Shown here one piece after another: positions 46,278 through 54,014 of a stretch of 64,000 nucleotides of DNA. The notes below the pieces were generated by a model. The model worked only from the letters and a program-made list of their open reading frames with translations. It ran no database searches and was not told where the DNA came from. The DNA comes from Nocardia suismassiliense (lineage in GTDB: Bacteria > Actinomycetota > Actinomycetes > Mycobacteriales > Mycobacteriaceae): contig NZ_LT985361.1 in NCBI RefSeq assembly GCF_900269665.1, positions 7,309,918 through 7,373,917 of the forward strand. Reading direction: 5' to 3'. Each line of letters begins with the position of its first letter. Positions within the stretch are counted from its first letter, which is position 1. Made by a program: the position numbers and the translations under genes.

Positions 46278-46694
46278 ATGATCTTCACCGACGTCGAACG
46301 CGCCTATCTCAGCGGCCAGGGACTCGCCCGGCTCGCCACCGTCTCGCCCAGTGGTGCACCGCAGCTCGTCCCGCTGGCCTTCCGACTCAACCCGGACGAC
46401 ACGATCGATATCGGCGGGCCGAATCACGCGGCGACACAGCGCTATCGGAACATCTTGAAGAACCCGAAAGTCAGCCTGTTGATCGACGATATGACCCCGG
46501 ACGAGCCCGGCGCGGTCAAACCCGGTTGGGGTCGTGGCGTCGAGATCCGCGGCGTGGTGGAGACGCTCACACTGGACTCTCCGCCAGTGGCCGAGTGGTT
46601 CTCCAACGATGTCATCCGGATCCACCCACGGCGCATCAAGAGCTGGCACATCGACCCGGCAAACCCGGACGGCAGCAGCCGCACTGTCGCTTAG
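46278..46694 (+). CDS. PPOX-class F420-dependent oxidoreductase
   Basis: 138-residue split-barrel protein of the TIGR03618-like group: FTDVERAYLSGQGLARLATV, GAPQLVPLAFRLNPDD, and a C-terminal VIRIHPRRIKSWHIDP typical of the F420-binding branch. TATGGT (46266-46271) lies six bases before the ATG, a leaderless arrangement. The last ~15 codons resemble the degenerate repeats that follow the gene, so the natural C-terminus may have been altered by repeat expansion. The electron acceptor substrate is unknown. Confidence 0.85.
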   Translation: MIFTDVERAYLSGQGLARLATVSPSGAPQLVPLAFRLNPDDTIDIGGPNHAATQRYRNILKNPKVSLLIDDMTPDEPGAVKPGWGRGVEIRGVVETLTLDSPPVAEWFSNDVIRIHPRRIKSWHIDPANPDGSSRTVA

Positions 46695-46912
46695 CGGCAC
46701 GACTCAGCCAACCGACGGCCGCACCCCGGACCGTCGAGTCGCGGCAAGACTCCGCCAACCTGGATGGCAGCGGCCGCACCATCACCTGATGGCGAGACGC
46801 GGCCAATGCCGACAGAGGCGCCCACACCACTGTGTAGCGGCACGACTCAGCCACCCCGATGCAGGCACTCACACCGTCGAGCAGCGGGAACCGCGACTAG
46901 GCGGCCACCCTG
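46640..46912 (+). repeat. Degenerate ~48-bp tandem repeats overlapping the PPOX gene end
   Basis: Units start near 46640, 46692, 46739, 46790, 46834 and 46882. Shared landmarks are (T)AGCGGCACGACTCAGCCA, then an ACCGACGGC/CCGATGCAG block, then GCACxCC and a GTCGAG-like end. The 46692 and 46834 units agree over AGCGGCACGACTCAGCCA. The first unit lies inside the PPOX coding region. Related sequence occurs at 59170-59330. Confidence 0.55.
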
Positions 46913-47048
46913 TCGCGTTGATCATGAACTCCCGACTTGAACCACCCGCGACTCGTCACCCCGAGTAAGCTCTGCGTTTGCTGTCAGCATGCCGGACAGC
47001 AGTACATGGAGGTCGAGGTCCAGCAGGGCTGTCCGAATCGGGAGACTC

Positions 47049-48263
47049 ATGTTCATTGCGATCGCCGCGACGATGACGGTCATCCTGATCTGGTCGTGCC
47101 TGTCGCGGTCGATGGCGCGCTGGAAGGTGACCGCCCCGCTGGCGATGGTCGTGGTGGGCGCGCTGGTCAGTTGGGGCAGCGATCACTGGCTGGCCAACGC
47201 GATCAACACCGACTCGGCGCAGCGGATCGTCGAATTCATCTTGGCGCTCTTCCTTTTCACGGATGCGACCGAGGTGCGCGATGGGCTGTCCGGTCGTCGG
47301 CACACGGGAATCTTCCGGTTGCTGTTCATCGCCTTCCCGTTGAGCCTCGCCGCCGCCTATCTGCTGGGATTCGCGCTGCTGCCGGGTGTTTCGTGGACGG
47401 TGCTGCTGTTGATCGCGTGCATCGTGATACCGATCGATCTGGTGCCGGCCCAGGCGATCGTGCGGGATCTGCGTGTGCCGGAACGGGTTCGGCATGCGCT
47501 CAATGTGGAGAGCGGGTTCAACGACGGGCTGGTCGCGCCGATTTTCCTGTTCGCGCTGGCGGCGGCGGAGGCCAGTGCCGAGTCGGATCAGGCGGTGCAC
47601 GCGCTCGGGCAGGCGGTGCCCGCGGTGCTGAAGTCGATAGTGATCGGCTTGGCGGTGGGCGCGCTGGCCGGGTACTGCATGTCCTTCGCCATCCGCAAAC
47701 GCTGGACCGACGCGCGGGCGGTGCGCATCGGGACGATCGCGATTCCGGTGCTCACCTACAGCCTCGCGGTGTGGGTGGACGGCAACGGATTCGTGGCGGC
47801 GTTCCTCGCGGGCATCGCCTACAGCACCACTCGGCGCGAATTGCCTGGCGAGCCACTGCAATCGACTGAGGATGTCGCCGAATTCTGTGGTCTGGCAATG
47901 TGGTTCGTGGTCGGTAATGTCGCGGCAGCGAGCTTCGGCTGGCTCAGCTGGCAAGTGTTCGTCTACGGGCTGCTCGCGTTGACGGTGGTGCGGTGCGTTC
48001 CGGTAGCGATCTCGTTGCTGGGCTCACCTTTCACGCAACGCGAACGGCTGATGCTCGGCCTGCTCGGGCCCCGCGGTGTGGCGTCGATCGTGTTCGCACT
48101 GCTCGCCTTCAACGGACTGCACAAAGACGACGACGCTTACCTTGTGATCGGTGTGACCCTGGTGGTCGTCGTCGGCAGCGTCGTCTTGCACGGTATCGGC
48201 GCGCCACTCACCGCGGAATACCTCGGAAAACGCCGCCGAGACAAAGCAATAGGCGACGCCTAG
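47049..48263 (+). CDS. Sodium/proton antiporter (CPA1/NhaP-like)
   Basis: 404-residue membrane protein with about 12 hydrophobic segments. Family features are CIVIPIDLVPAQAIV (the ion-binding Asp region of the NHE/CPA1 core), NVESGFNDGLVAPIFLFALA (the ND motif) and LGLLGPRGVASIVFALLAFN (GPRG motif). The ATG at 47049 follows a GGGAG site and starts with a hydrophobic helix (MFIAIAATMTVILIW); an upstream in-frame ATG would add a charged stretch. Role: Na+/H+ exchange for pH and salt balance. Confidence 0.92.
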   Translation: MFIAIAATMTVILIWSCLSRSMARWKVTAPLAMVVVGALVSWGSDHWLANAINTDSAQRIVEFILALFLFTDATEVRDGLSGRRHTGIFRLLFIAFPLSLAAAYLLGFALLPGVSWTVLLLIACIVIPIDLVPAQAIVRDLRVPERVRHALNVESGFNDGLVAPIFLFALAAAEASAESDQAVHALGQAVPAVLKSIVIGLAVGALAGYCMSFAIRKRWTDARAVRIGTIAIPVLTYSLAVWVDGNGFVAAFLAGIAYSTTRRELPGEPLQSTEDVAEFCGLAMWFVVGNVAAASFGWLSWQVFVYGLLALTVVRCVPVAISLLGSPFTQRERLMLGLLGPRGVASIVFALLAFNGLHKDDDAYLVIGVTLVVVVGSVVLHGIGAPLTAEYLGKRRRDKAIGDA

Positions 48264-48731
48264 GGTCTGTCGCAGAATCCGGCCGGTGGCCTCCCGGGCT
48301 GGATCCGTCGCCTGACCAGGCGGAGTAGTTGTCGGTACCGGGCTGTATCGACGACAACGCGGCCATCCAGCCCCCAGAGGCGCCGATCAGACTTTGCCGC
48401 AGCGTGAGTGGCACATGGTCGCGGCAAACGTCGAGAAGGCCACTCCATGGTGTGCCACTCAACGCGAATCACTCGGGTGCCGTTGCGTCAGTGGGGGTTA
48501 ACCCCTAGTACCAAGGGTGGAAATCTTCCGCAGACCTGCCTGCACCCGTGACCTTTCGGGCGAAATGCGTAAGAGTGAGACCGTGCAGTCGGTGCTGTGC
48601 TGGGCGGGGGCCCGCAAAGCGGCGGCGACACAGTTGATCCCGACCTGCCGACGAGGTGCACTACGCCACGTGGGCAGACCACAGCGGGGGATGGTGAACG
48701 AGCAGTTCACCGCAGAGTGAAAGGATCCACG
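48264..48731. other. 468-bp gap without a supported gene
   Basis: Contains inverted repeats, among them GAGTGGCACA (48406-48415) with TGTGCCACTC (48451-48460), and GTTGTCG with CGACAAC near 48328-48357, which may end the antiporter transcript. The last 100 bp should hold the promoter of the secreted-protein gene. No conserved gene recognised. Confidence 0.4.
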
Positions 48732-49025
48732 TTGTTCTCCACAACCAAGTCCACGACTTCGCGCCGCATGCTGGCCCGAGTGGCTGTCGCCGGTGCGATC
48801 GTCGCGGTTCCGTTGACCGCCTTGGCCATTCCCGCATCGGCAGGCCCGAGTGTCGGCGTGCCCGGCGTCACCGACGTCCGGCATCCACACCACGATCGCA
48901 ACTGCGACTTCGGCCCGTTCAAGAACTGGAGCTGCAACAACGGCCCGTTCGACCGCGGCCACCACGACGATCCGTTCTGGCAGTTCCGGCAGAACCGCCC
49001 GCACGGGTTGTTCGGCAGCAGCTAA
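48732..49025 (+). CDS. Small secreted protein with paired Cys/Gly-Pro-Phe motifs
   Basis: 97 residues from a TTG start 6 bp after AAAGGA; a GTG 15 bp upstream is in frame but lacks a ribosome site. Residues 1-37 form a Sec signal peptide: basic RRMLAR, hydrophobic AVAGAIVAVPLTALA and cleavage site after ASA. The mature ~60 residues are rich in His, Asp, Phe and Trp and contain two similar motifs, CDFGPFKNWS and CNNGPFDRGHH. The two cysteines could form a disulfide. Not recognised; possible metal or envelope role is only a guess from composition. Confidence 0.7.
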   Translation: MFSTTKSTTSRRMLARVAVAGAIVAVPLTALAIPASAGPSVGVPGVTDVRHPHHDRNCDFGPFKNWSCNNGPFDRGHHDDPFWQFRQNRPHGLFGSS

Positions 49026-49032
49026 CGCAGCG

Positions 49033-49062
49033 CGGCCCGGCACCCATCCCTGTGCCGGGCCG
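49033..49062 (+). terminator. Terminator of the secreted-protein gene
   Basis: CGGCCCGGCAC and its perfect complement form an 11-bp stem with an 8-nt loop, 7 bp after the stop. Confidence 0.8.
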
Positions 49063-49090
49063 TTCCCATCAGCAGCCGCACACGTCCTGA

Positions 49091-49132
49091 TTTCCCGCAC
49101 AGGGAATCGCATGCGATTTCGTGTGCGGGAAA
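49091..49132. repeat. Long nested inverted repeat
   Basis: Outer arms TTTCCCGCACA and TGTGCGGGAAA (11 bp) enclose a 14-bp perfect palindrome AATCGCATGCGATT. The 42-bp structure lies between two terminators, outside any gene. It could be a protein-binding site, or the remnant of an inserted element. Confidence 0.55.
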
Positions 49133-49221
49133 CGAGAAGGTGTGCGGGGTGGCCGTGCGGACTGCGGCTCGGATCGCCTGGACGATCGCAACGCCGAGCC
49201 TGCGGCACCTACTGACGACAA

Positions 49222-49250
49222 CGGCCCGGCACCAGTCAGGTGCCGGGCCG
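49222..49250 (-). terminator. Terminator after ilvC
   Basis: CGGCCCGGCACC pairs with GGTGCCGGGCCG (12 bp, 5-nt loop), 13 bp beyond the ilvC stop. It is nearly identical in sequence to the terminator at 49033. Confidence 0.8.
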
Positions 49251-49263
49251 CTTCGGTTGAAAC

Positions 49264-50277
49264 TCAGGCGGTTTCGGTGATCGGCCGATCGACCCAGCTC
49301 ATCAGCCCGCGCAGCTTGGCGCCGGTGACCTCGATCGGGTGCTCGGCGTTGGCCTTGCGCAGACCCTCGAGCTCCTTGTTGCCACCCTCGACGTTGGCGA
49401 CGAGCCGCTTGACGAAGCTGCCGTCCTGGATGTCCTTGAGGATGTCCTGCATGCGCTTCTTGGTGTCGGCGTCGATGACCCGCGGGCCCGACAGGTAGCC
49501 ACCGAATTCGGCGGTGTCGGAGACCGAGTAGTTCATCCGGGCGATGCCACCCTCGTACATCAGGTCGACGATGAGCTTGAGCTCGTGCAGCACCTCGAAG
49601 TACGCCATCTCGGGCGCGTAGCCGGCCTCGACCATGACCTCGAAGCCGGTCTTGACCAGCTCTTCGGTGCCACCGCAGAGCACGGCCTGCTCACCGAACA
49701 GGTCGGTCTCGGTCTCTTCCTTGAAGGTGGTCTTGATGACGCCGGCGCGGGCGCCACCGATCGCCTTGGCGTAGGACAGGGCGAGCGCCTGGCCCTCACC
49801 CTTCGGGTCCTGGTCGACGGCGATCAGGGCGGGCACGCCCTTGCCGTCGACGAACTGACGGCGCACCAGGTGGCCGGGGCCCTTCGGGGCGACCATCGCG
49901 ACGGTGATGAACTCCGGCGCCTTGATCAAGCCGAAGTGGATGTTGAGGCCGTGGCCGAAGAACAGCGCGTCGCCGTCCTTCAGGTTGGGCTCGATGTCGT
50001 TGGTGAAGATCGACGCCTGCGCGGTGTCGGGGGCCAGCACCATGATCACGTCGGCCCAGGCCGAAACCTCGGCGGGGGTGCCGACGGTGAGGCCCGCCTC
50101 TTCGGCCTTCGGCCGCGACTTCGAACCCTCCGCGAGGCCGACCCGGACCTCGACGCCGGAGTCGCGCAGGCTCAGCGAGTGCGCGTGGCCCTGGCTGCCG
50201 TAGCCGATGACAGCGACCTTGCGGCCCTGGATGATCGACAGGTCGGCGTCGTCGTCGTAGAACATCTCGACTGCCAC
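49264..50277 (-). CDS. ilvC: Ketol-acid reductoisomerase
   Basis: NADPH-dependent isomeroreductase, second common step of valine, leucine and isoleucine synthesis. Start at a GTG giving (M)AVEMFYDDDADLS, which matches family N-termini and 337 residues; earlier in-frame ATG is not credible. Rossmann motif VAVIGYGSQGHAHSLSLRDS; metal-binding DLFGEQAVLCGGTEELV and the knotted C-terminal domain YEGGIARMNYSVSDTAEFG are intact. Third gene of ilvBNC; the 171-bp gap after ilvN may contain an extra promoter. Confidence 0.97.
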   Translation of the reverse strand: MAVEMFYDDDADLSIIQGRKVAVIGYGSQGHAHSLSLRDSGVEVRVGLAEGSKSRPKAEEAGLTVGTPAEVSAWADVIMVLAPDTAQASIFTNDIEPNLKDGDALFFGHGLNIHFGLIKAPEFITVAMVAPKGPGHLVRRQFVDGKGVPALIAVDQDPKGEGQALALSYAKAIGGARAGVIKTTFKEETETDLFGEQAVLCGGTEELVKTGFEVMVEAGYAPEMAYFEVLHELKLIVDLMYEGGIARMNYSVSDTAEFGGYLSGPRVIDADTKKRMQDILKDIQDGSFVKRLVANVEGGNKELEGLRKANAEHPIEVTGAKLRGLMSWVDRPITETA

Positions 50278-50448
50278 TTGGTTGGTTCCCTTCTGGATTC
50301 TTCTGTTTAGGTCTGAAAGTCGCGTCCCTGTCCCGGTTTTCACCGAAACGCTGTGGCGCGATCCTCGCGTCGAGCCCACATCGGTTGCGGGCGCACGCTA
50401 TTCAACTGTTCTGCTGCGGACGGCCCGAAGACGCGACACCCGCGAGCG

Positions 50449-50952
50449 CTACCGCGTCGCCGTGATCGACTTCGGTCCGCGACCGACGGCCACCACACCG
50501 GACTGCACGATCTCCCGGATGCCGTACGGCTCCAGCATGCGCAGCAACGCGTCGAGTTTGGACCGGGTTCCGGTCGCCTCGACGGTGAGCGCGTCCGGCG
50601 AGACGTCGATCACTTTCGCACGGAAGAGCGTAACCGCCTCGATCACCTGGGTCCGCACGCTGGCGTCGGCGCGGACCTTCACCAGGATCAGTTCGCGGGC
50701 CACCGAGGTGTCGGAATCCTGCTCCACGATCTTGATGACGTTCACCAGCTTGTTGAGCTGCTTGGTGACCTGCTCGAGCGGCAGATCCTCGACGGTGACG
50801 ACGATGGTCATCCGGGAGATCTCGGGGATCTCGGTGCCGCCGACCGCGAGCGACTCGATATTGAAGCCGCGGCGGGAGAACAGCGCCGCGACCCGCGCCA
50901 GCACGCCCGGCTTGTCCTCGACAAGCACGCTCAGCGTGTGCGTAGTACTCAT
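50449..50952 (-). CDS. ilvN: Acetolactate synthase small (regulatory) subunit
   Basis: 167-residue regulatory subunit that binds valine and activates IlvB. N-terminal ACT domain (THTLSVLVEDKPGVLARVAA, LFSRRGFNIESLAVG) and the C-terminal activation domain (ELILVKVRADASVRTQVIEA) are both complete. 76 bp downstream of ilvB. A copy of the start-proximal dispersed element lies in the gap and overlaps the ilvB stop codon. Confidence 0.97.
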   Translation of the reverse strand: MSTTHTLSVLVEDKPGVLARVAALFSRRGFNIESLAVGGTEIPEISRMTIVVTVEDLPLEQVTKQLNKLVNVIKIVEQDSDTSVARELILVKVRADASVRTQVIEAVTLFRAKVIDVSPDALTVEATGTRSKLDALLRMLEPYGIREIVQSGVVAVGRGPKSITATR

Positions 50953-50959
50953 GCCTCCA

Positions 50960-51031
50960 CCTCGCTAGCGCTCGGCTCCAGCACGAGCACACTCGTAGCT
51001 GTGTTTTCTGTTCGCTCGCTGCGCTCGCTCA
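50960..51031 (-). repeat. Start-proximal dispersed element, copy 3 (ilvN)
   Basis: On the minus strand GTGAGCGAGCGCAGCGAGCG (51031 down) and GGAGCCGAGCGCTAGCGAGG (50979 down to 50960) appear in the same order as before ppk. The first motif includes the last bases of ilvB; the second ends 7 bp before the ilvN ATG. Confidence 0.6.
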
Positions 51032-52954
51032 CGCCTCGCTCCCCTTGTTCTTCTCATGAGACATCGCTTCGTGGATAACGGCGGGCTCGGCGGCCTGCTC
51101 GTCGTCGTCGAACAGCGGGCGGATGCCGTGGGCGGCCATGATCTCGTCGTTGCTGGTGCCCGCGGCGACCATCGGCCACACCTGGGCGTCCTTGCCGACG
51201 ATGAAGTCGATCACCACCGGCCGGTCGTTGATGGCCTGCGCCTCGCGGATCGCGGCCTCCACGTCCTCCTCGCGCTCGACCCGGATGCCGTGGCAGCCGA
51301 GGGCTTCGGCGAGTTTCACGAAGTCGGGGATGCGCAGGGTGTGCGTGCCGAGATCGGTGTTGGAGTAACGCTCCTGGTAGAACAGCGTCTGCCACTGGCG
51401 GACCATGCCGAGGTTGCCGTTGTTGATCAGCGCGACCTTGATCGGCACGCCTTCCACGGCGCAGGTGGCCAACTCCTGGTTGGTCATCTGGAAGCAGCCG
51501 TCACCGTCGACCGCCCACACCTCTTTGTCCGGCGCACCCATCTTGGCGCCCATGGCGGCCGGGACGGCGTAGCCCATGGTGCCGAGACCGCCGGAGTTCA
51601 GCCAGGTGCGCGGCTTCTCGTACTTGATGAACTGCGCGGCCCACATCTGGTGCTGGCCGACGCCGGCACAGTAGATGGCGTCGGGTCCGGCCAGGCGGCC
51701 GAGCGCGTCGATGACGAACTCGGGTGAGAGCGAGCCGTCGCTGGGCGCGGTCCAGCCGAGCGGGTAGCTCTTGCGGACGCCGTCCAGGTACTTCCACCAT
51801 TCGGTGAGGTCGAGCAGCGGGGACTTGGCGGCCGGATCGGCCTTCAGGGTCTCGATCAGCTCGATGATCACCTCACGGCAGTCGCCGACGATCGGGACGT
51901 CCGCGTGCCGGTTCTTGCCGATCTCGGCCGGGTCGATGTCGGCGTGGATCACCCTGGCGTCGGGTGCGAACGAGTCGAGCTGACCGGTCACCCGGTCGTC
52001 GAAGCGGGCGCCGAGGGTGATCAGCAGATCCGAGCGCTGCAGTGCCGCAACGGCTCCCACGGTGCCGTGCATGCCGGGCATGCCCATGTTCAGCTGGTGG
52101 CTGTCCGGGAACGCGCCGCGCGCCATCAGCGTGGTGACCACGGGGATGCCGGTCATCTCGGCCAGCTCGAGCAGCTCGGGCGAGGCGTCGGCCTTGATCA
52201 CGCCGCCGCCGACGTAGAGCACGGGCGACTTGGCTTCCAAGATCATCCGGGCGGCCTCGCGCACCTGCTTGCCGTGCGGCTTGGTCACCGGGCGGTAGCC
52301 GGGCAGGCGCATCTCCGGCGGCCAGCTGAAGGTCGTCTGCATCTGCAGCACGTCCTTCGGGATGTCCACCAGCACGGCGCCCGGGCGACCGCTGGCGGCC
52401 AGGTAGAACGCCTCGGCGATGATGCGCGGGATGTCGACGCCCTCGGTGATGAGGAAGTTGTGCTTGGTGATCGGCATGGTGATGCCGGAGATGTCCGCCT
52501 CTTGGAAGGCGTCCGTGCCGATCAGGCCGCGGCCGACCTGGCCGGTGATCGCGACGATCGGCACCGAGTCCATCTGCGCGTCGGCGATGGGCGTGACCAG
52601 GTTGGTCGCACCCGGACCCGAGGTGGCCATGCACACACCGACCTTGCCGGTGGCCTGTGCGTAGCCGGTCGCGGCGTGGCCCGCGCCCTGCTCGTGGCGG
52701 ACCAGCACGTGACGCACCTTGGTCGAGTCGAACAGCGGGTCGTAGACCGGAAGAATCGCGCCGCCGGGAATGCCGAATACGGTGTCGACGCCGAGCTCCT
52801 CGAGCGACCGGACGACCGACTGCGCGCCGGTGACCCGCTCGGGCGGGACCTGGCGGCGGTTGGCCGACGTCGTCGAGCTGCCAGTGCTCGGCTGATTAGC
52901 CGAAGGCGCTGGCCTGCGGGCCGATGGCCCGGGCCGTGCGGTAGGTGCACTCAC
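51029..52954 (-). CDS. ilvB: Acetolactate synthase large (catalytic) subunit
   Basis: ThDP/FAD enzyme that condenses pyruvate to acetolactate or with 2-ketobutyrate. The start is a GTG (M)SAPTARPGPS after AGGAAC, as in mycobacterial IlvB with its variable Pro/Ser-rich head; the open frame upstream covers the attenuator and is not coding. 641 residues. Catalytic glutamate in LVRHEQGAGHAATGYAQATG, FAD-domain GARFDDRVTGQ, and ThDP-metal motif VDGDGCFQMTNQELATC with NNGNLG. First gene of ilvBNC and controlled by the leader region at 53.05-53.22 kb. Confidence 0.97.
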   Translation of the reverse strand: MSAPTARPGPSARRPAPSANQPSTGSSTTSANRRQVPPERVTGAQSVVRSLEELGVDTVFGIPGGAILPVYDPLFDSTKVRHVLVRHEQGAGHAATGYAQATGKVGVCMATSGPGATNLVTPIADAQMDSVPIVAITGQVGRGLIGTDAFQEADISGITMPITKHNFLITEGVDIPRIIAEAFYLAASGRPGAVLVDIPKDVLQMQTTFSWPPEMRLPGYRPVTKPHGKQVREAARMILEAKSPVLYVGGGVIKADASPELLELAEMTGIPVVTTLMARGAFPDSHQLNMGMPGMHGTVGAVAALQRSDLLITLGARFDDRVTGQLDSFAPDARVIHADIDPAEIGKNRHADVPIVGDCREVIIELIETLKADPAAKSPLLDLTEWWKYLDGVRKSYPLGWTAPSDGSLSPEFVIDALGRLAGPDAIYCAGVGQHQMWAAQFIKYEKPRTWLNSGGLGTMGYAVPAAMGAKMGAPDKEVWAVDGDGCFQMTNQELATCAVEGVPIKVALINNGNLGMVRQWQTLFYQERYSNTDLGTHTLRIPDFVKLAEALGCHGIRVEREEDVEAAIREAQAINDRPVVIDFIVGKDAQVWPMVAAGTSNDEIMAAHGIRPLFDDDEQAAEPAVIHEAMSHEKNKGSEA

Positions 52955-53050
52955 CGTCTTCGTTCCTAACTGCTTGTCGTTCTGACCCCGGATTTGTGTC
53001 TGACATGCGGTGTCTTGCGACTCGCCCATGCCGGACATTTGTCCGAACAC

Positions 53051-53110
53051 AAAAAAGCCCCCGTCAGCCCATGGCTGATCGAGGGTGGCGCGTCGCAACG
53101 CGAGCTGACG
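53051..53110 (-). promoter_or_regulatory. ilvB attenuator: terminator with competing antiterminator arm
   Basis: Read on the minus strand, a GC-rich hairpin (5' arm GCCACCCTCGATCAGCC, loop ATG, 3' arm GGCTGACGGGGGC; 53089 down to 53057) is followed by TTTTTT (53056-53051). An upstream segment CGTCAGC (53110-53104) is the perfect complement of GCTGACG in the terminator 3' arm (53068-53062), so it can form an antiterminator. The segment GACGCGCC (53094-53087) also complements GGCGCGTC (53149-53142) inside the leader peptide gene. Confidence 0.8.
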
Positions 53111-53132
53111 TATTCGACTCAGATAGTCAGGC

Positions 53133-53186
53133 TCAACGCTGGACGCGCCGGCCGATTACGAGAAGCTCGTTTCGATTCACGCGCAT
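53133..53186 (-). CDS. ilvB leader peptide
   Basis: Seventeen-codon open frame upstream of the attenuator: MRVNRNELLVIGRRVQR. The run Leu-Leu-Val-Ile (codons CTT CTC GTA ATC) lists all three branched-chain amino acids, the expected sensor for ribosome stalling. Stop codon 44 bp before the terminator stem. A -35-like TTGACT (53217 down to 53212) and a TACCGT with 18-bp spacing put the transcript start close to the third codon GTG (53180), so translation may begin leaderless at GTG instead of ATG. Confidence 0.75.
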   Translation of the reverse strand: MRVNRNELLVIGRRVQR

Positions 53187-53187
53187 G

Positions 53188-53217
53188 ACGGTATGTGTGC
53201 GTGAGCCGAAGAGTCAA
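53188..53217 (-). promoter_or_regulatory. ilvBNC promoter
   Basis: TTGACT (53217-53212 on the minus strand) and TACCGT (53193-53188) are separated by 18 bp. The expected start point falls about 7 bases further on, at or within the first codons of the leader peptide. Confidence 0.6.
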
Positions 53218-53282
53218 ACAGGTCCCATTATGTGGGATAGTGCGGCTGCTTGGGTCCTTCACCAGGATGCGAGGATGGTGGT

Positions 53283-54014
53283 GTGTCATCACCGCATCAG
53301 TCCGTGCCACCGGCTAAATCGTCCCACACCGCGCCCGAGGGATCGGACACGGGTGGCGGCTCGGCCGCCACTGTGATCCGCATCCCACGCCTGGCCTTCC
53401 TAGGTGTGTTCATCCTGTTCATGTGCGTGTTCTTCATGTTCGTCGGCTGGCCCGCCGGACTGTGGTGGATGCTGCTGATCCCCGTGGCGGTCACCGTGTG
53501 GGTGCTGCGGACGCAGACGACGGTCTCCGAAGGTGGGCTGGATTTGCGGACCGTGTTCGGGTCGCGGCATCTGGACTGGTCTCAGTTGAAGGGGGTGCGT
53601 ATCCCGAAGCGTGGATACGTGCGGGCCGATTTGGTCGACGGGGGTGAGGTGAAACTTCCTGCGGTCAGTTATGACCGGGTGCGGGATTTGGCGATTGCGT
53701 CGCAGGGGCGGATTCCGGATCCGTATGCGGTGCCGCCGGGTGATGCTGGTTCGGTGAGGTCGGGTGAGACGGAGTCCGGCGCGACGGGCGCCGACGCGGA
53801 TTCGGTGAAGTCGGACGAGGCGGGCGCCTCGACCACCGACGCGGATGCGACCGAGTTGGACAACGCAGGCACCGCAACCGCCGACGCTGACACGACTGTG
53901 GCGGACAGTGGTACCCAGGGCACGACCTACAACGCCGGGACCGACCGCGAGGGTGCGGCTTCCAGCGCTGCGGCTGACGACGACGCCCCCAGCAAGGACA
54001 GCAACAAGCAGTAG
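53283..54014 (+). CDS. PH-domain membrane protein (Cfp6-like)
   Basis: 243 residues from a GTG start preceded by GAGGATG. After a Ser/Thr-rich head come two membrane segments (LAFLGVFILFMCVFFMFVGW and GLWWMLLIPVAVTVWVL) and a bacterial PH domain (SEGGLDLRTVFGSRHLDWSQ, GGEVKLPAVSYDRVRDL), the arrangement of Rv3004/Cfp6. The C-terminal ~100 residues are a low-complexity tail of Asp, Ala, Thr, Ser and Glu with TDADST-like repeats, not expected in the shorter mycobacterial protein. Divergent from ilvB. Function unknown. Confidence 0.8.
   Translation: MSSPHQSVPPAKSSHTAPEGSDTGGGSAATVIRIPRLAFLGVFILFMCVFFMFVGWPAGLWWMLLIPVAVTVWVLRTQTTVSEGGLDLRTVFGSRHLDWSQLKGVRIPKRGYVRADLVDGGEVKLPAVSYDRVRDLAIASQGRIPDPYAVPPGDAGSVRSGETESGATGADADSVKSDEAGASTTDADATELDNAGTATADADTTVADSGTQGTTYNAGTDREGAASSAAADDDAPSKDSNKQ

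Noticed and set aside
52955..53098. N-terminal extension of IlvB through the upstream open frame
   Set aside because: The extension would encode residues from the attenuator terminator itself (FFVFGQ from the T tract), and family proteins begin near the GTG at 52954 with a ribosome site.
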